In this document: piece by piece, positions 7,542 to 15,525 of the stretch
How positions within the stretch are numbered: position 1 is the first letter of the stretch
How the letters are laid out: every line of letters begins with the position of its first letter
Source of the DNA: MGNI01 sp964353875
GTDB lineage: Bacteria; Chloroflexota; Anaerolineae; Anaerolineales; E44-bin32
Direction of reading: 5' to 3'
Assembly: GCA_964353875.1 (NCBI GenBank)
Contig: CAYGXU010000072.1
Location: 1 to 16,441 of the forward strand
Length of the DNA stretch: 16,441 bases
Notes under the pieces: generated by a model
Database searches by the model: none
Told to the model about the DNA's origin: nothing
Seen by the model: the letters and a program-made list of their open reading frames with translations, nothing else
Made by a program: the position numbers and the translations under genes

Positions 7542-7928
7542 CTAGAAGAGCGCTCTGATTTTTATGAGGAGAGGCGGCAAGAGGATCAGCAATCCAATCA
7601 CCACGGCGTTTATACTGGCAAGAAGCACAGCTCCTGCGCCAACGTCCTTCCCAACTCGCGCCAGGGGATGAACCTCAGGGCTGGCCAAGTCTGTCACAAC
7701 CTCAAGGGCGGTGTTCAGGATTTCTGCCAGCCAGACGATGCAGATGGCAATAGCAATGAGCGCCCAATCGTGCCGTTCTAAGTTTAGCCATATCCCCAAG
7801 GCAATGACGGCCAAGGCGACAATAGCGTGGATCCAGGCATTTCGCTGTGTGCGAAGCACGTGCCAAAGTCCAGCAAATGCATAGCGAAATGCCTGGAGAC
7901 GTGACCTTGCTCGCTGTGGTGTCCTCAT
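7542..7928 (-). CDS. dgkA: diacylglycerol/undecaprenol kinase (DgkA family)
   Basis: Integral membrane lipid kinase of 128 residues that phosphorylates diacylglycerol or, as in most Gram-positive-type homologues, undecaprenol, feeding lipid carrier back to cell-wall synthesis. The family signature AEILNTALEVVTD is at 68-80 (catalytic Glu76), followed by ARVGKDVGAGAVLLAS (about 90-105). There are three hydrophobic helices at about 33-50, 54-73 and 96-120. Length is typical. The ATG at 7928 overlaps the ybeY stop as ATGA, with GGAGG eight bases upstream. A longer frame opening at 7958 would overlap ybeY by 34 bases and is less likely. It is the last gene of the yqeY-pgpH-ybeY-dgkA run, an order partly shared with Firmicutes. 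Substrate is inferred from the family. Confidence 0.92.
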   Translation of the reverse strand: MRTPQRARSRLQAFRYAFAGLWHVLRTQRNAWIHAIVALAVIALGIWLNLERHDWALIAIAICIVWLAEILNTALEVVTDLASPEVHPLARVGKDVGAGAVLLASINAVVIGLLILLPPLLIKIRALF

Positions 7929-8386
7929 GTTGAAGACCTCGGAGAAGTGATATCGCAATCAAGAAGGCGAAGGATCTCATCTTGAAGCGACCACATTTTT
8001 TCACCCTCTCTGACATCATCATGGTCATGGCCAAGGAGATGGAGAACACCATGAACTGTGAGGAGGGTGAGTTCGGATATCAAAGTGTGCTCGTATTGAG
8101 CTGCTTGTTCAGCAGCAATTGGAACCGTAATGAAAACTTCGCCAAAATAGAGCCGACCCGTATCGACATCTTTCGTTCCGTTGGTAAATGAAAGCACGTC
8201 GGTGGGCATATTGATTCCCCGAAACTCCCGATTTAGAGAATGTATCCTCTTTTCATCGGTGAGTATCAACGTCAAATCGCCCGGGAGCGCACCTGTATAG
8301 GAAAGGGTTGTCTCAGCGGCGGACACAAGCTCCTGGAATTCCTCCTGAATGGGTATTTCGAAATGAAGGTGAATTTGGTATTTCAT
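7925..8386 (-). CDS. ybeY: endoribonuclease YbeY (16S rRNA maturation)
   Basis: Zinc-dependent single-strand endoribonuclease acting in 16S rRNA 3'-end maturation and ribosome quality control. The metal site H-x3-H-x5-H is complete: VHGVLHLLGHDH with His112, His116 and His122. The conserved TDVLSF is at 62-67 and the N-terminal RxLNxxFRGINMPT-like segment precedes it. At 153 residues the length is normal. Its stop overlaps the dgkA start by four bases (ATGA), which implies translational coupling, and it lies 45 bases after pgpH. The Shine-Dalgarno before its ATG is weak. Confidence 0.95.
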   Translation of the reverse strand: MKYQIHLHFEIPIQEEFQELVSAAETTLSYTGALPGDLTLILTDEKRIHSLNREFRGINMPTDVLSFTNGTKDVDTGRLYFGEVFITVPIAAEQAAQYEHTLISELTLLTVHGVLHLLGHDHDDVREGEKMWSLQDEILRLLDCDITSPRSST

Positions 8387-8431
8387 GTTGTGACTTGATA
8401 CGGCCTATGGATATAGACGCTTCTCTATTAT

Positions 8432-10534
8432 CTATCTTTCGTTTTGTGCTTCCCCAGGATAGGCAATGCGAGGGTGATATATTCCCTTCAATGTGGAAAA
8501 AAAGGACCGTCGGATTGTATCCAGGTCTTTAAAGGTAAGGTCAACATGGTCCAACTGCTCTTGTTCAAGGCGGCTATTAATAACCCAACGCACCAGTCGA
8601 TCGATCTCTTCGTCATTGGATGGCGATTCTGCACGAGCTTTTGCCTCAACGCCATCTGCTAACATTAGTAAAGCCGTTTCCTTGGATTTTGGCTTAGGAC
8701 CCGGATACGTATAATCAGCGTGATTGATTTTGGTTGCGTCCCCATTCGCCGAATCGAGAGCTTCTCGGTATTGGTAGGAGGTTTCAAGCGTCCCATGGTG
8801 TTCAGGGATAGACGCAGCCACTTTTTGGGGTATCCGATATTTCCGGACAAGCTCCAATCCGTCGCGTACATGCGACACGATCACGCTAGCGCTGGTTTTC
8901 GGATCGAGTTGTTCATGGATATTCTGGCCTGGGACTTGATTCTCTATGTAAAAATGAGGGCGAAGCGCTTTACCAGCATCATGGTAAAGGGCGCCAACAC
9001 GAGTAAGGATAGGATTGGCTCCAATGGCTCGAGCCGCCTGCTCAGCCAAATTGGCCACTTGCAAACTATGCTGATAAGTGCCAGGGGCTTCTCGCAGAAT
9101 GAACTGCAGAAGCGGGTGGTCTGGACGTGCCAGTTCAATTAACTGGAGATTGGTTGTAATGCCTAAGAGATTGCCGATTGCCAGCAGTAAGCCGAATCCC
9201 AAACTGGCGGAGAGAAGACCACTGGTCATGCCAGCTGCGAGAAGAGAGGCTTTGCCAATGATATCCGTTGCTGGATCGGGAAAGCGGAAGACGATTACTA
9301 TTGAAACTGACGCCAGCGCTGAAGCGAGCCCGGCCCAGAAGAAAGCGCTCAATCGCTCTGCTTTTCCGATGATCAACGCTCCCATTGTTCCGCTTAGCAT
9401 GATATAGAGCCCAAGTTCAAGCCCACGTGCACCTAAAAAGCCGGCCAGTGCCCCACTGATAAGCGCTGACAATACCCCCAACCCTGGATCGATGAGAGTT
9501 GCCAAAAGCATGGGCAGCATGGCTCCTGGAAAGAGGTAGGGCAATATGGTTCTACCAGGGATCATCAGTTGCATCGCAAGTACCGATAAAACGAACAGCG
9601 CTGTGATCGTTCCAACGAGGAGTGTATCCCTCAATTGCTCACCATGAATCCGGTAGATATAAAGAGCAAACGCGCAACCGAGGACGGTGACCAGGAGTGT
9701 ACGGATAGCAATATCTCGCCATCGCTCTGGGGCTTTAAGCAGGTCATAGGCTCGCAATGCTTCCAGATGAACTGGTTGGACGACTTGGCCCCGACGGATA
9801 ATCGTTTCCCCCTCGGCGTAAGATTTAATAACAGGAACCACTTTCTCACGCGCCTGATCTCTTGCAGAGAGAGTCGCCTCGGAATTGAATTTAGAATTAG
9901 GAGCGACGAAAGCTATGGATAATTGTGTGGCTAATTCAGCTTCTTGGGTTGTTAATGAGATACTGACGAAAGCAGGGATTTCTCGCTGGGCTTCTTCAAG
10001 CTGATCCTCCCGTATCTCATTGCGCATGATTTGTTCTAGTACAGAGACTGCTTCTAATTTCAGAGCCTGCCAGCGTATCTCAGGAAGATCGAGAATCGAT
10101 TGAGCTGTCTGAGTTTCTAATCGAACATCAAGGATGGCTGTCAGGTCGCCAACCTGTTGTTCTGGAGTAGCGTATGAATCAGCACGGATAAGGTCGATGT
10201 AATCCAGAACAGAACTCAAACGTTCAACCTGCTGACGAGCAACTTGTCCATCCGGTGGATCGTAAAAATCGGTAACTGCAATGGCAGCTTCCTGGCGTGC
10301 TTGTTCCGTGAGGACTTCGCTGGTGTAGGAATCCGCATATGGAGCCAGAATGTCCTGGGGCGCGACATCACTCAATGCGAGTTCAAGGCCTGTCCTTTGG
10401 GAGGGTTCGGGCAGAGAGAGCGACACGATTGCGCCCAGTAATCCTGCAAAAAATAGGAACCATAATCTGGCAGCCAACCAGATTCTTCTGATTCTCTCTT
10501 TAAAAAGCGCCCTCCCAGAGGGTACCTCATCCAT
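8432..10534 (-). CDS. pgpH: 7TM-HD phosphohydrolase, PgpH-type c-di-AMP phosphodiesterase
   Basis: Predicted membrane phosphodiesterase (700 residues) that degrades cyclic di-AMP, as the Listeria and Bacillus homologues PgpH/YqfF do. An N-terminal membrane helix (about 24-42) leads into an extracytoplasmic 7TMR-HDED domain (about 45-270). About seven helices follow (275-460), then a cytoplasmic HD domain with PGTYQHS (His489), LYHDAGK (His518-Asp519), SHVRDG (His555), PEHHGT (His579-His580) and LADGVEA (Asp627), so all expected metal ligands are present. It starts eight bases after the yqeY stop, with its AAGGA inside the end of yqeY. Next to ybeY and dgkA it joins second-messenger turnover with envelope and ribosome functions. 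Activity on c-di-AMP is inferred; no cyclase lies in the window. Confidence 0.93.
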   Translation of the reverse strand: MDEVPSGRALFKERIRRIWLAARLWFLFFAGLLGAIVSLSLPEPSQRTGLELALSDVAPQDILAPYADSYTSEVLTEQARQEAAIAVTDFYDPPDGQVARQQVERLSSVLDYIDLIRADSYATPEQQVGDLTAILDVRLETQTAQSILDLPEIRWQALKLEAVSVLEQIMRNEIREDQLEEAQREIPAFVSISLTTQEAELATQLSIAFVAPNSKFNSEATLSARDQAREKVVPVIKSYAEGETIIRRGQVVQPVHLEALRAYDLLKAPERWRDIAIRTLLVTVLGCAFALYIYRIHGEQLRDTLLVGTITALFVLSVLAMQLMIPGRTILPYLFPGAMLPMLLATLIDPGLGVLSALISGALAGFLGARGLELGLYIMLSGTMGALIIGKAERLSAFFWAGLASALASVSIVIVFRFPDPATDIIGKASLLAAGMTSGLLSASLGFGLLLAIGNLLGITTNLQLIELARPDHPLLQFILREAPGTYQHSLQVANLAEQAARAIGANPILTRVGALYHDAGKALRPHFYIENQVPGQNIHEQLDPKTSASVIVSHVRDGLELVRKYRIPQKVAASIPEHHGTLETSYQYREALDSANGDATKINHADYTYPGPKPKSKETALLMLADGVEAKARAESPSNDEEIDRLVRWVINSRLEQEQLDHVDLTFKDLDTIRRSFFSTLKGIYHPRIAYPGEAQNER

Positions 10535-10542
10535 GATTGGGG

Positions 10543-10992
10543 TTAATCCTTCATCAATAACGATCGCACAATTTGACTGACTGCACTTCCATCCGCTCGC
10601 CCTTGAACGTGTGGTAAAAGGGCCTTCATTACCTTCCCCATTTCCTGTAAGCTCTTTGCGTCAGTCTCAACAATTGCTTCTTGTGCCAGTTGTATTATTT
10701 CATCCTGGGACAATTGCGCAGGCATATAAGATTCTATGATAGATAATTCTGCCTGCAAGTCGGAAATCATCTCCTTCCGCCCAGCCTTCTCCGCATCAGC
10801 CATGGCTTCATGTCTGATTTTCTTCTCCTTTTGGAAAATTACCAAAAGCGCACCATTGTCCAATTCACTGCCTTTTTGAACCTCAGCCAATTTGATTGCG
10901 GTTAGAACCATGCGAAGGGTTTCTCGACGTGTTTTGTCCCTGGAGCGCATCGCTTCCTTAAGATGATTTTGAAGTGTCTCTTTTGAAGGCAT
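10543..10992 (-). CDS. yqeY: GatB/YqeY-domain protein
   Basis: A 149-residue soluble protein of the YqeY family, related to the C-terminal tRNA-binding tail of GatB/GatE amidotransferase subunits. Recognisable segments are the N-terminal LKEAMRSRDKTRRETLRMVLTAIK helix (split here by position, about 11-34), QKEKKIRHEA, a YMPAQLSQDEI motif and the terminal MGKVMKALLPHVQGRADGS stretch (about 117-135). Length is typical. AAGGA lies nine bases before the ATG. It heads the pgpH-ybeY-dgkA run. The exact role is not established for the family; tRNA-linked amidation support is often proposed. Confidence 0.93.
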   Translation of the reverse strand: MPSKETLQNHLKEAMRSRDKTRRETLRMVLTAIKLAEVQKGSELDNGALLVIFQKEKKIRHEAMADAEKAGRKEMISDLQAELSIIESYMPAQLSQDEIIQLAQEAIVETDAKSLQEMGKVMKALLPHVQGRADGSAVSQIVRSLLMKD

Positions 10993-11079
10993 ATTTATTT
11001 ATCCTTTTCTTGATGAAGCCAGAAAAGCAAAGTTTCCAATTCTTTATGCTAATCTATTAATTTCCCAAACTGAATAATA

Positions 11080-11439
11080 TCACTGAGATAGACAATTCTC
11101 ACCGTGGAGTTTCATCGGTTGATTGACTTGCACGGTGAAAATCCTCTTGTGGACCACGCGGATGGCCAATGATTTAGGAATTCGAATCACCCAATCAAAT
11201 ATTGGCAGGCAGTAGAATGATATTGAAAGTCTCCCGGATGTTCGCCGCCCTTCTCCTTTGGCATACATCAAACCGATTACGTTTGGCGTTTGCGACTTTC
11301 GTTTACATATGTTGGCTATTCTATCATAAGCACCTTTGGGGTCGATATATTCAGGACATCCCGAATCAATGTCTATAATTAGTGTATTTCGTTCTGCAAA
11401 TTGATTAATCATGAAACTTTCGGGAACTCTTAAAAACAA
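11080..11439 (-). CDS. hypothetical protein, orphan
   Basis: An open frame of 119 codons (TTG at 11439, or 110 codons from the ATG at 11412) fills most of the gap between mtaB and yqeY. I do not recognise it. The product is basic, with no membrane helix or signal peptide, and has a segment LIIDIDSGCPEYIDPKG near its start and GEGRRTSG at about 63-70. Ribosome sites are poor for both starts and the region is more AT-rich than its neighbours. It may be a lineage-specific gene, a decayed gene, or non-coding leader for yqeY. The same-strand position in an otherwise compact cluster is the main support. Confidence 0.35.
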   Translation of the reverse strand: MFLRVPESFMINQFAERNTLIIDIDSGCPEYIDPKGAYDRIANICKRKSQTPNVIGLMYAKGEGRRTSGRLSISFYCLPIFDWVIRIPKSLAIRVVHKRIFTVQVNQPMKLHGENCLSQ

Positions 11440-11475
11440 AAAGAAGATCGAACTGAAAGCGCAAGCGAGAGTGGA

Positions 11476-12756
11476 TTAATCAAGAACTTGGGCCTGCAAA
11501 CCCTCCTTTCCAAAGGCAAGGATGCGGACGGGTGTAAGTTGATTCCATAGGTTCTTAGAAGTGTATGCAACCACGCGTAGATAGTTGTCTGTAAGCCCTC
11601 GCATTTCCCAGGTGTTCTTTCCAATGGCTTTGCCAACTTCCCAAAGGACAATAAACTCCTTTCCAAAGGCAGCACGCTTGAAGCGAAGCGAGGAGCATTT
11701 CACGAGTTCCCGAACGATTTGACTACGTAATCTACGAAGTTGTAAGGGAATTTGATCTATGAGATCATCTGCAGGTGTTCCTGGGCGAGGGGAGTATGGA
11801 AAGACGTGAGCATGGGCGAAATTCATCCGCTCGATAAAGGCAAGGCTTTCTCGAAATTCTGAATCGGTTTCACCTGGGAAGCCTAGGATGAGATCGGTGG
11901 TAATAGCCACATCAGGGATCGTATCTCGTGCCTCCTTTACCAATGAAGCATATTTGTCCGCTTTGATTTGCCGACCCATGCGTTTAAGCGTAGCATTGGA
12001 GCCAGATTGCAATGGCAGGTGCAATTGACGGCAAATCCGGGGATCATCCCATAACTCAAAGAAGCCCTTGGGTAGGCCCCAAGGCTCGAGGGAAGAGAAA
12101 CGAAGTCTTGGAAGATCGGTATGATGCAGGATCATTTTTGTTAAAGTATGCAGATCGGCGCCATTGTTGAAATCTTTGCCATATGCAGTGAGTTGGACGC
12201 CGGTAAGGACAGCTTCCTTTACTCCACCCTTAACGCTGGATTGGATATCATTCAGGATGCGTTCGATTGGGCTGCTTCTGGCAGGCCCACGCGCAATGCG
12301 GGTGATGCAAAATGTGCAATGATTGTCACACCCATCTTGTACTTTGATAAAGGCTCGAGTGCGCTGACGATTACCAGGTATCGGGGATCGTTCTAGCTGA
12401 GAGTCATCGAGTGTTTCCATTGGTAACTCAAGCAATCTCGTTACCAGGTGATCTTTTTGGTTGTTATCGATAACCTGGGCTACTCCAGGTAACCTTTCTG
12501 CCCACGTTCTCTCAAGTGTACTCCAACATCCGGTCAGAATGATTTTCGCATTTGTATTTTGCCGGTAGGCCTGTCGCGCATGGGAGCGAGAGTCGGCTGC
12601 TGCAGCTGCAGTTACCGCGCAAGTGTTGATGACGATCCAATCGCTCTCTTCCGCATTGGCAACCAGGATGTGTCCCGCTTTGCGAAATTCCTGAGCGAAA
12701 CGCTCAATCTCGCTCTGGTTCAGGCGGCAACCAATGCTGTCTAGGTAAACCTTCAC
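11476..12756 (-). CDS. mtaB: tRNA t6A37 methylthiotransferase, MtaB type
   Basis: Radical SAM enzyme (426 residues) that converts t6A37 to ms2t6A37 in ANN-decoding tRNAs. The N-terminal UPF0004 domain carries three cluster Cys: Cys10 (IGCRLNQ), Cys46 (INTCAVT) and Cys77 (LTGCWS). The radical SAM motif is CDNHCTFC (Cys143, Cys147, Cys150). A C-terminal TRAM-like segment follows the SPRPGTPA motif. The GCRLNQSE opening and overall length favour MtaB over MiaB or RimO. The start is GTG, with AGGGA nine bases upstream; it is the first gene of the minus-strand cluster here. Both [4Fe-4S] sites are intact. Confidence 0.93.
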   Translation of the reverse strand: MKVYLDSIGCRLNQSEIERFAQEFRKAGHILVANAEESDWIVINTCAVTAAAAADSRSHARQAYRQNTNAKIILTGCWSTLERTWAERLPGVAQVIDNNQKDHLVTRLLELPMETLDDSQLERSPIPGNRQRTRAFIKVQDGCDNHCTFCITRIARGPARSSPIERILNDIQSSVKGGVKEAVLTGVQLTAYGKDFNNGADLHTLTKMILHHTDLPRLRFSSLEPWGLPKGFFELWDDPRICRQLHLPLQSGSNATLKRMGRQIKADKYASLVKEARDTIPDVAITTDLILGFPGETDSEFRESLAFIERMNFAHAHVFPYSPRPGTPADDLIDQIPLQLRRLRSQIVRELVKCSSLRFKRAAFGKEFIVLWEVGKAIGKNTWEMRGLTDNYLRVVAYTSKNLWNQLTPVRILAFGKEGLQAQVLD

Positions 12757-12795
12757 GTGTCTAATTCCCTTTCAAGGATGCCCGCATGCTCAGCT

Positions 12796-12823
12796 GCTCA
12801 GAAGGGAAAGGTCCATTCTGAGC
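12796..12823. terminator. stem-loop just after the lipoprotein stop
   Basis: GCTCAGAA (12796-12803) and TTCTGAGC (12816-12823) form a perfect 8-bp stem with a 12-base loop, directly adjoining the TGA of the minus-strand lipoprotein gene and before mtaB. There is no T-run, so it may be a processing or weak termination hairpin rather than an intrinsic terminator. Confidence 0.35.
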
Positions 12824-13474
12824 TCATGGATTACTCACAGAAAAGTTATCGAAGCGTATGTCTGTCCCAGCCTGATCATAGGTTCCCGCAAAAAGCCCTA
12901 CATCGCCCGAACGGAGTAGGGCGGATTGGACCTCGTGGATAATTTGGCCATTGGCAAAAAGAGTTAATCGCTCTCCGACACATTCGATATGGAGTGTATT
13001 CGTAGCTGTCCCTTGTATCACTGCATCAGAAGGGAGGAGTGGTTGTCCACTCAACATCTCCCGTTGACCATCATGATAATATCCAATGCCGCTATAACCG
13101 TCACTAGAGACAATAAAGAAATAAAAATTCCCGGGATTTTGATATCGGCAGAGAACGCCGAAAATGTTGTTGTCAGGACCATCGTCTTTGGTGATGCTGA
13201 CATCGATGGCGACATCTGAGAATTCTAATCCTGGAAGAGCCCATACTTCCATATTAGGCTGAGAGATCGTAATTCGATATGTCCCATCGTGATAGCCCGA
13301 GAAATATACTTCGTTTTGGTTGTGATCCCAACCGCTATTGGATGATGAGAAGTCATCTTGAAATAGGATTGCCCCCGATTCCTTGGGCAAATGCCAAAGC
13401 GCACATGCTGCCATCAGCGGAATTGAAATCATGCAAAGGAAAAACAGGGCACATCGATGGTAGAAGGCGCTCAT
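12824..13474 (-). CDS. secreted lipoprotein with concanavalin-like (DUF1080-type) domain
   Basis: A 216-residue predicted lipoprotein. The signal peptide has a short basic start, a hydrophobic core and a lipobox LMAAC with Cys24 as the lipidated residue. The mature part looks like an all-beta jelly-roll: FQDDFSSSNSGWDHN at its start, GTYRITIS, FGVLCRYQNPGNFYFFIVSSDGYSGIG (split around 108-135), LTLFANGQIIHEV, and a closing DIRFDNFSVSN strand. This pattern is common in the 3-keto-disaccharide hydrolase/LamG-like superfamily, where it binds or cleaves glycans; no catalytic residue can be named. ATG at 13474 is preferred (GGGAG nine bases upstream) over TTG at 13477. It lies 84 bases after the TPR gene on the same strand, possibly co-transcribed. 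Confidence 0.75.
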   Translation of the reverse strand: MSAFYHRCALFFLCMISIPLMAACALWHLPKESGAILFQDDFSSSNSGWDHNQNEVYFSGYHDGTYRITISQPNMEVWALPGLEFSDVAIDVSITKDDGPDNNIFGVLCRYQNPGNFYFFIVSSDGYSGIGYYHDGQREMLSGQPLLPSDAVIQGTATNTLHIECVGERLTLFANGQIIHEVQSALLRSGDVGLFAGTYDQAGTDIRFDNFSVSNP

Positions 13475-13558
13475 CAACTATGACTCCCACCCCTGCATTC
13501 TAGCATAGAACATCATCCATGGATTGGGAAGTCAACCTCTTGCCTCAGGAAGGGATAG

Positions 13559-14983
13559 TCAAGGGGATATGGTTTTCAGTACCCTTTGGGCAAGCTCGCT
13601 AACTGCTCCATCAGGGTCCAAGTATTGTGCGAATCGGAAGGCTGCATATGCCTGAGGAGCATCATTTTGCATCAAGCTCAAGAGACCGAAGTGATATTGG
13701 GTGAGAGGCTGCATGGGATCGAGTTGAAGGGATTTAGAAAGAAAACGTTCAGCATATTCGAAATCGCCGATAAGGATGTAAGCATAGCCAAGTGAGTCAA
13801 GAGCAACGGGATTAGCCGGATCCAAGGCGATAGCATTGCGTGCGGAGGGCAACGCAATGCTTTCAACCTGATATTCGCGCGCAAGACTTACCTGGGCTAA
13901 TAACAACCAAAAAGTAGGATCCTGAGGGTTTAGTTCTGCTGCAATGCGATAAGCTTCAATCGCAGTAGCCGTATCACCCAGGAGATCGTAAGTTTGCCCG
14001 ATCTGTGCAGCAATAACAGGGTTATTTGGATTTAGTCGAGCTGCGACTTCAAATTCATCCAGAGCTGCCTCGGGATTTTTAGCCTCAAGCCAATGCATTC
14101 CCAAGGATAAATGGGGTAGAGGCTGATCTGGTGCCATATTCACGGCTTCCTGCAAAATGATCAATCCGTCTTTCCCGCTCTTATCAAGACATAGCCCATA
14201 ATAGGTCCTGGCGTCGATATAATCCGGTCGGAGCGCTATTGCACCCCTAAATGCTTCGGCTGCTAGCCACCAATGCTCGTGTTTTGCCAGAATTTGTCCG
14301 ACTACGGCCATTGTATATGCGGGATCATCAGCGATGCGCGCATCCTCAATTGCCTGGATGAGCTCTTGCGCTTGGGGATGACCTTCAGGAGCGAGATCAT
14401 CCGCAAGGCGGAACGATGCCAATGCTTTTTGCGGATCACGAACCGCAATGATCATTCCAAGGCGATAATGGATTTCTGCATCAGAGGGGTTGATCGAGTT
14501 GAATACGCCTATGGCCATTTCGGCTTCTGCGTATCGCTTTTCCTGGAAGAGCTTGTCGATATGTGCGCGCAAACGCGCTTCAAATCGCGGGCAATCCCTT
14601 CCTGCTAGTTCCCAATGTTTGAAGGCTTCTTCCTGCCTTCCAAGCTGAATATAGGCTTCGGCGTATAAACAATGGTATTCAGGGCGATCTTGGTCCAAAC
14701 TTGATTGATGGTCAAGAATTAGAACAGTCTCTACTGGTTGTCCCATGGCTAATGCAGCTTTGGCTTTCAGGAGGTGCAAGTCTTCAACTGAGGGGAGAAG
14801 GGCTGATACCTTATCAAGATGTTCAAATACGGCCGCTGCATGCCCGCTTCTGCCTGCCATTTGAGCGGCTTGAATATGGGTGAGGGTTGTCTGATTCACT
14901 GGAGTGGGACCTGCCAGCAGAATAACTAACACCAGACCGGCAATAGGGAGGAAATGGGAGCGTAAACTATCAAACATAACCAT
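13559..14983 (-). CDS. membrane-anchored TPR-repeat protein
   Basis: A 474-residue protein with an N-terminal hydrophobic helix (about 11-24, LPIAGLVLVILLAG), followed by TPR units to the C-terminus. Clear units include PEYHCLYAEAYIQLGRQEEA, AEIHYRLGMIIAVRDPQKAL, PDYIDARTYYGLCLDKSGKD, NPVIAAQIGQTYDLLGDTA, DPTFWLLLAQVSLA and NPVALDSLGYAYILIGDFEY. The repeats would form an extracytoplasmic or membrane-tethered scaffold for protein partners, which the sequence does not identify. The track of possible starts is TTG 14986, ATG 14983 and ATG 14977; none has a good Shine-Dalgarno. A palindromic repeat element ends 11 bases upstream of the ATG, so the native leader may have been replaced. Confidence 0.85.
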   Translation of the reverse strand: MVMFDSLRSHFLPIAGLVLVILLAGPTPVNQTTLTHIQAAQMAGRSGHAAAVFEHLDKVSALLPSVEDLHLLKAKAALAMGQPVETVLILDHQSSLDQDRPEYHCLYAEAYIQLGRQEEAFKHWELAGRDCPRFEARLRAHIDKLFQEKRYAEAEMAIGVFNSINPSDAEIHYRLGMIIAVRDPQKALASFRLADDLAPEGHPQAQELIQAIEDARIADDPAYTMAVVGQILAKHEHWWLAAEAFRGAIALRPDYIDARTYYGLCLDKSGKDGLIILQEAVNMAPDQPLPHLSLGMHWLEAKNPEAALDEFEVAARLNPNNPVIAAQIGQTYDLLGDTATAIEAYRIAAELNPQDPTFWLLLAQVSLAREYQVESIALPSARNAIALDPANPVALDSLGYAYILIGDFEYAERFLSKSLQLDPMQPLTQYHFGLLSLMQNDAPQAYAAFRFAQYLDPDGAVSELAQRVLKTISP

Positions 14984-14994
14984 CAAGCTTAAGA

Positions 14995-15147
14995 GTTACT
15001 ACTCAGCTACCTTTCGCCTGGTGATGAATCACCAGCCTGGGAAACCGAAGCCGGAATTATCCGGCTGGAATCGGGCAGTCGGATTTATCCGACTTTGTAG
15101 ATTTAGCTGGGGAATTCATTCCCTGGCGAACGAGGCTGAGCAGTTGC
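14995..15147. mobile_element. 153-bp palindrome-rich element with inverted ends
   Basis: Ends are imperfect inverted repeats: GTTACTACTCAGC at the left and GCTGAGCAGTTGC at the right, with homology continuing through TTCGCC.GG..ATGAAT and one indel. Inside are four stem-loops: 15018-15035 (8-bp stem), 15049-15066 (7-bp, AGCCGGA/TCCGGCT), 15077-15094 (7-bp, AGTCGGA/TCCGACT) and 15110-15123 (6-bp, GGGAAT/ATTCCC). No ORF belongs to it. The right end meets the transposase fragment exactly where its homology stops, and the left end is 11 bases from the TPR start codon. The style resembles palindromic intergenic repeats scattered in many bacterial genomes. No clear target duplication is seen. Confidence 0.65.
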
Positions 15148-15318
15148 ATTCTGAAAATTCTTCTCGGCGTTCAAACCCATGATGCGCAGAACGGCCGTTA
15201 AAGCCCATTGTTCAGGATCGAGAATGGCACCCGTCAACAAGATCTGTACGTACTGCCAGACGCGCTTGGAAAAAAGAATGGTAAAAGCCACAAGGATCAT
15301 GGCATATTCGCAAGTCAA
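15148..15318 (-). pseudogene. IS701-like transposase, N-terminal fragment
   Basis: About 57 codons resemble the start of IS701/DDE_5-type transposases: FSKRVWQYVQILLTGAIL, then TAVLRIMGL and EKNFQN. The family normally continues with YHRVLNRA-like sequence; here homology ends after FQN and the frame runs into the palindrome element. The catalytic domain (hundreds of residues) is absent, so it is dead. The usual PGKR is DPEQ here, consistent with drift. The frame opens at a stop near 15397, and a TTG at 15318 is only a nominal start. The assignment rests on remembered family sequence. Confidence 0.6.
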
Positions 15319-15392
15319 GGTAGGTCTGGTCCTTTTTCTTGGCGGAGTAAAATCATAGCTTACCTTGCTTTTTGTTAATGTGCAAATGGGTA

Positions 15393-15401
15393 AAGTCTAG
15401 C
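15393..15401 (+). repeat. 9-bp target-site duplication, left copy
   Basis: AAGTCTAGC directly before the left end of MITE copy 2; the identical nine bases are at 15526-15534 directly after its right end. Confidence 0.85.
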
Positions 15402-15525
15402 GGGTGCATTCCATAGGGTGTTGCATCTTATACTCCCGTGGTGAGAGTTAGGGTGGCGTGGGGCGGCAACGCCGCCCACTACCTCAACATCAAGGGTAAT
15501 ATGCAACATCAGATGGAATACACCC
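15402..15525 (+). mobile_element. MITE-like repeat, copy 2
   Basis: A 124-bp non-coding element with terminal inverted repeats of about 28 bp (GGGTGCATTCCAT at the left, ATGGAATACACCC at the right; about 23 of 28 positions pair). It also has an internal hairpin, GGGCGGC-AAC-GCCGCCC at 15461-15477. It is flanked by perfect 9-bp direct repeats, the mark of a transposition event. It is ten bases shorter than copy 1, mostly in the shorter hairpin. It lies in the same orientation and interrupts the 3' end of the BMP-family reading frame. Confidence 0.88.

Noticed and set aside
13478..13558. Promoter for the lipoprotein (TTGACT … TATGCT)
   Set aside because: The two boxes are 22 bases apart, too far for a standard sigma-70-type promoter.
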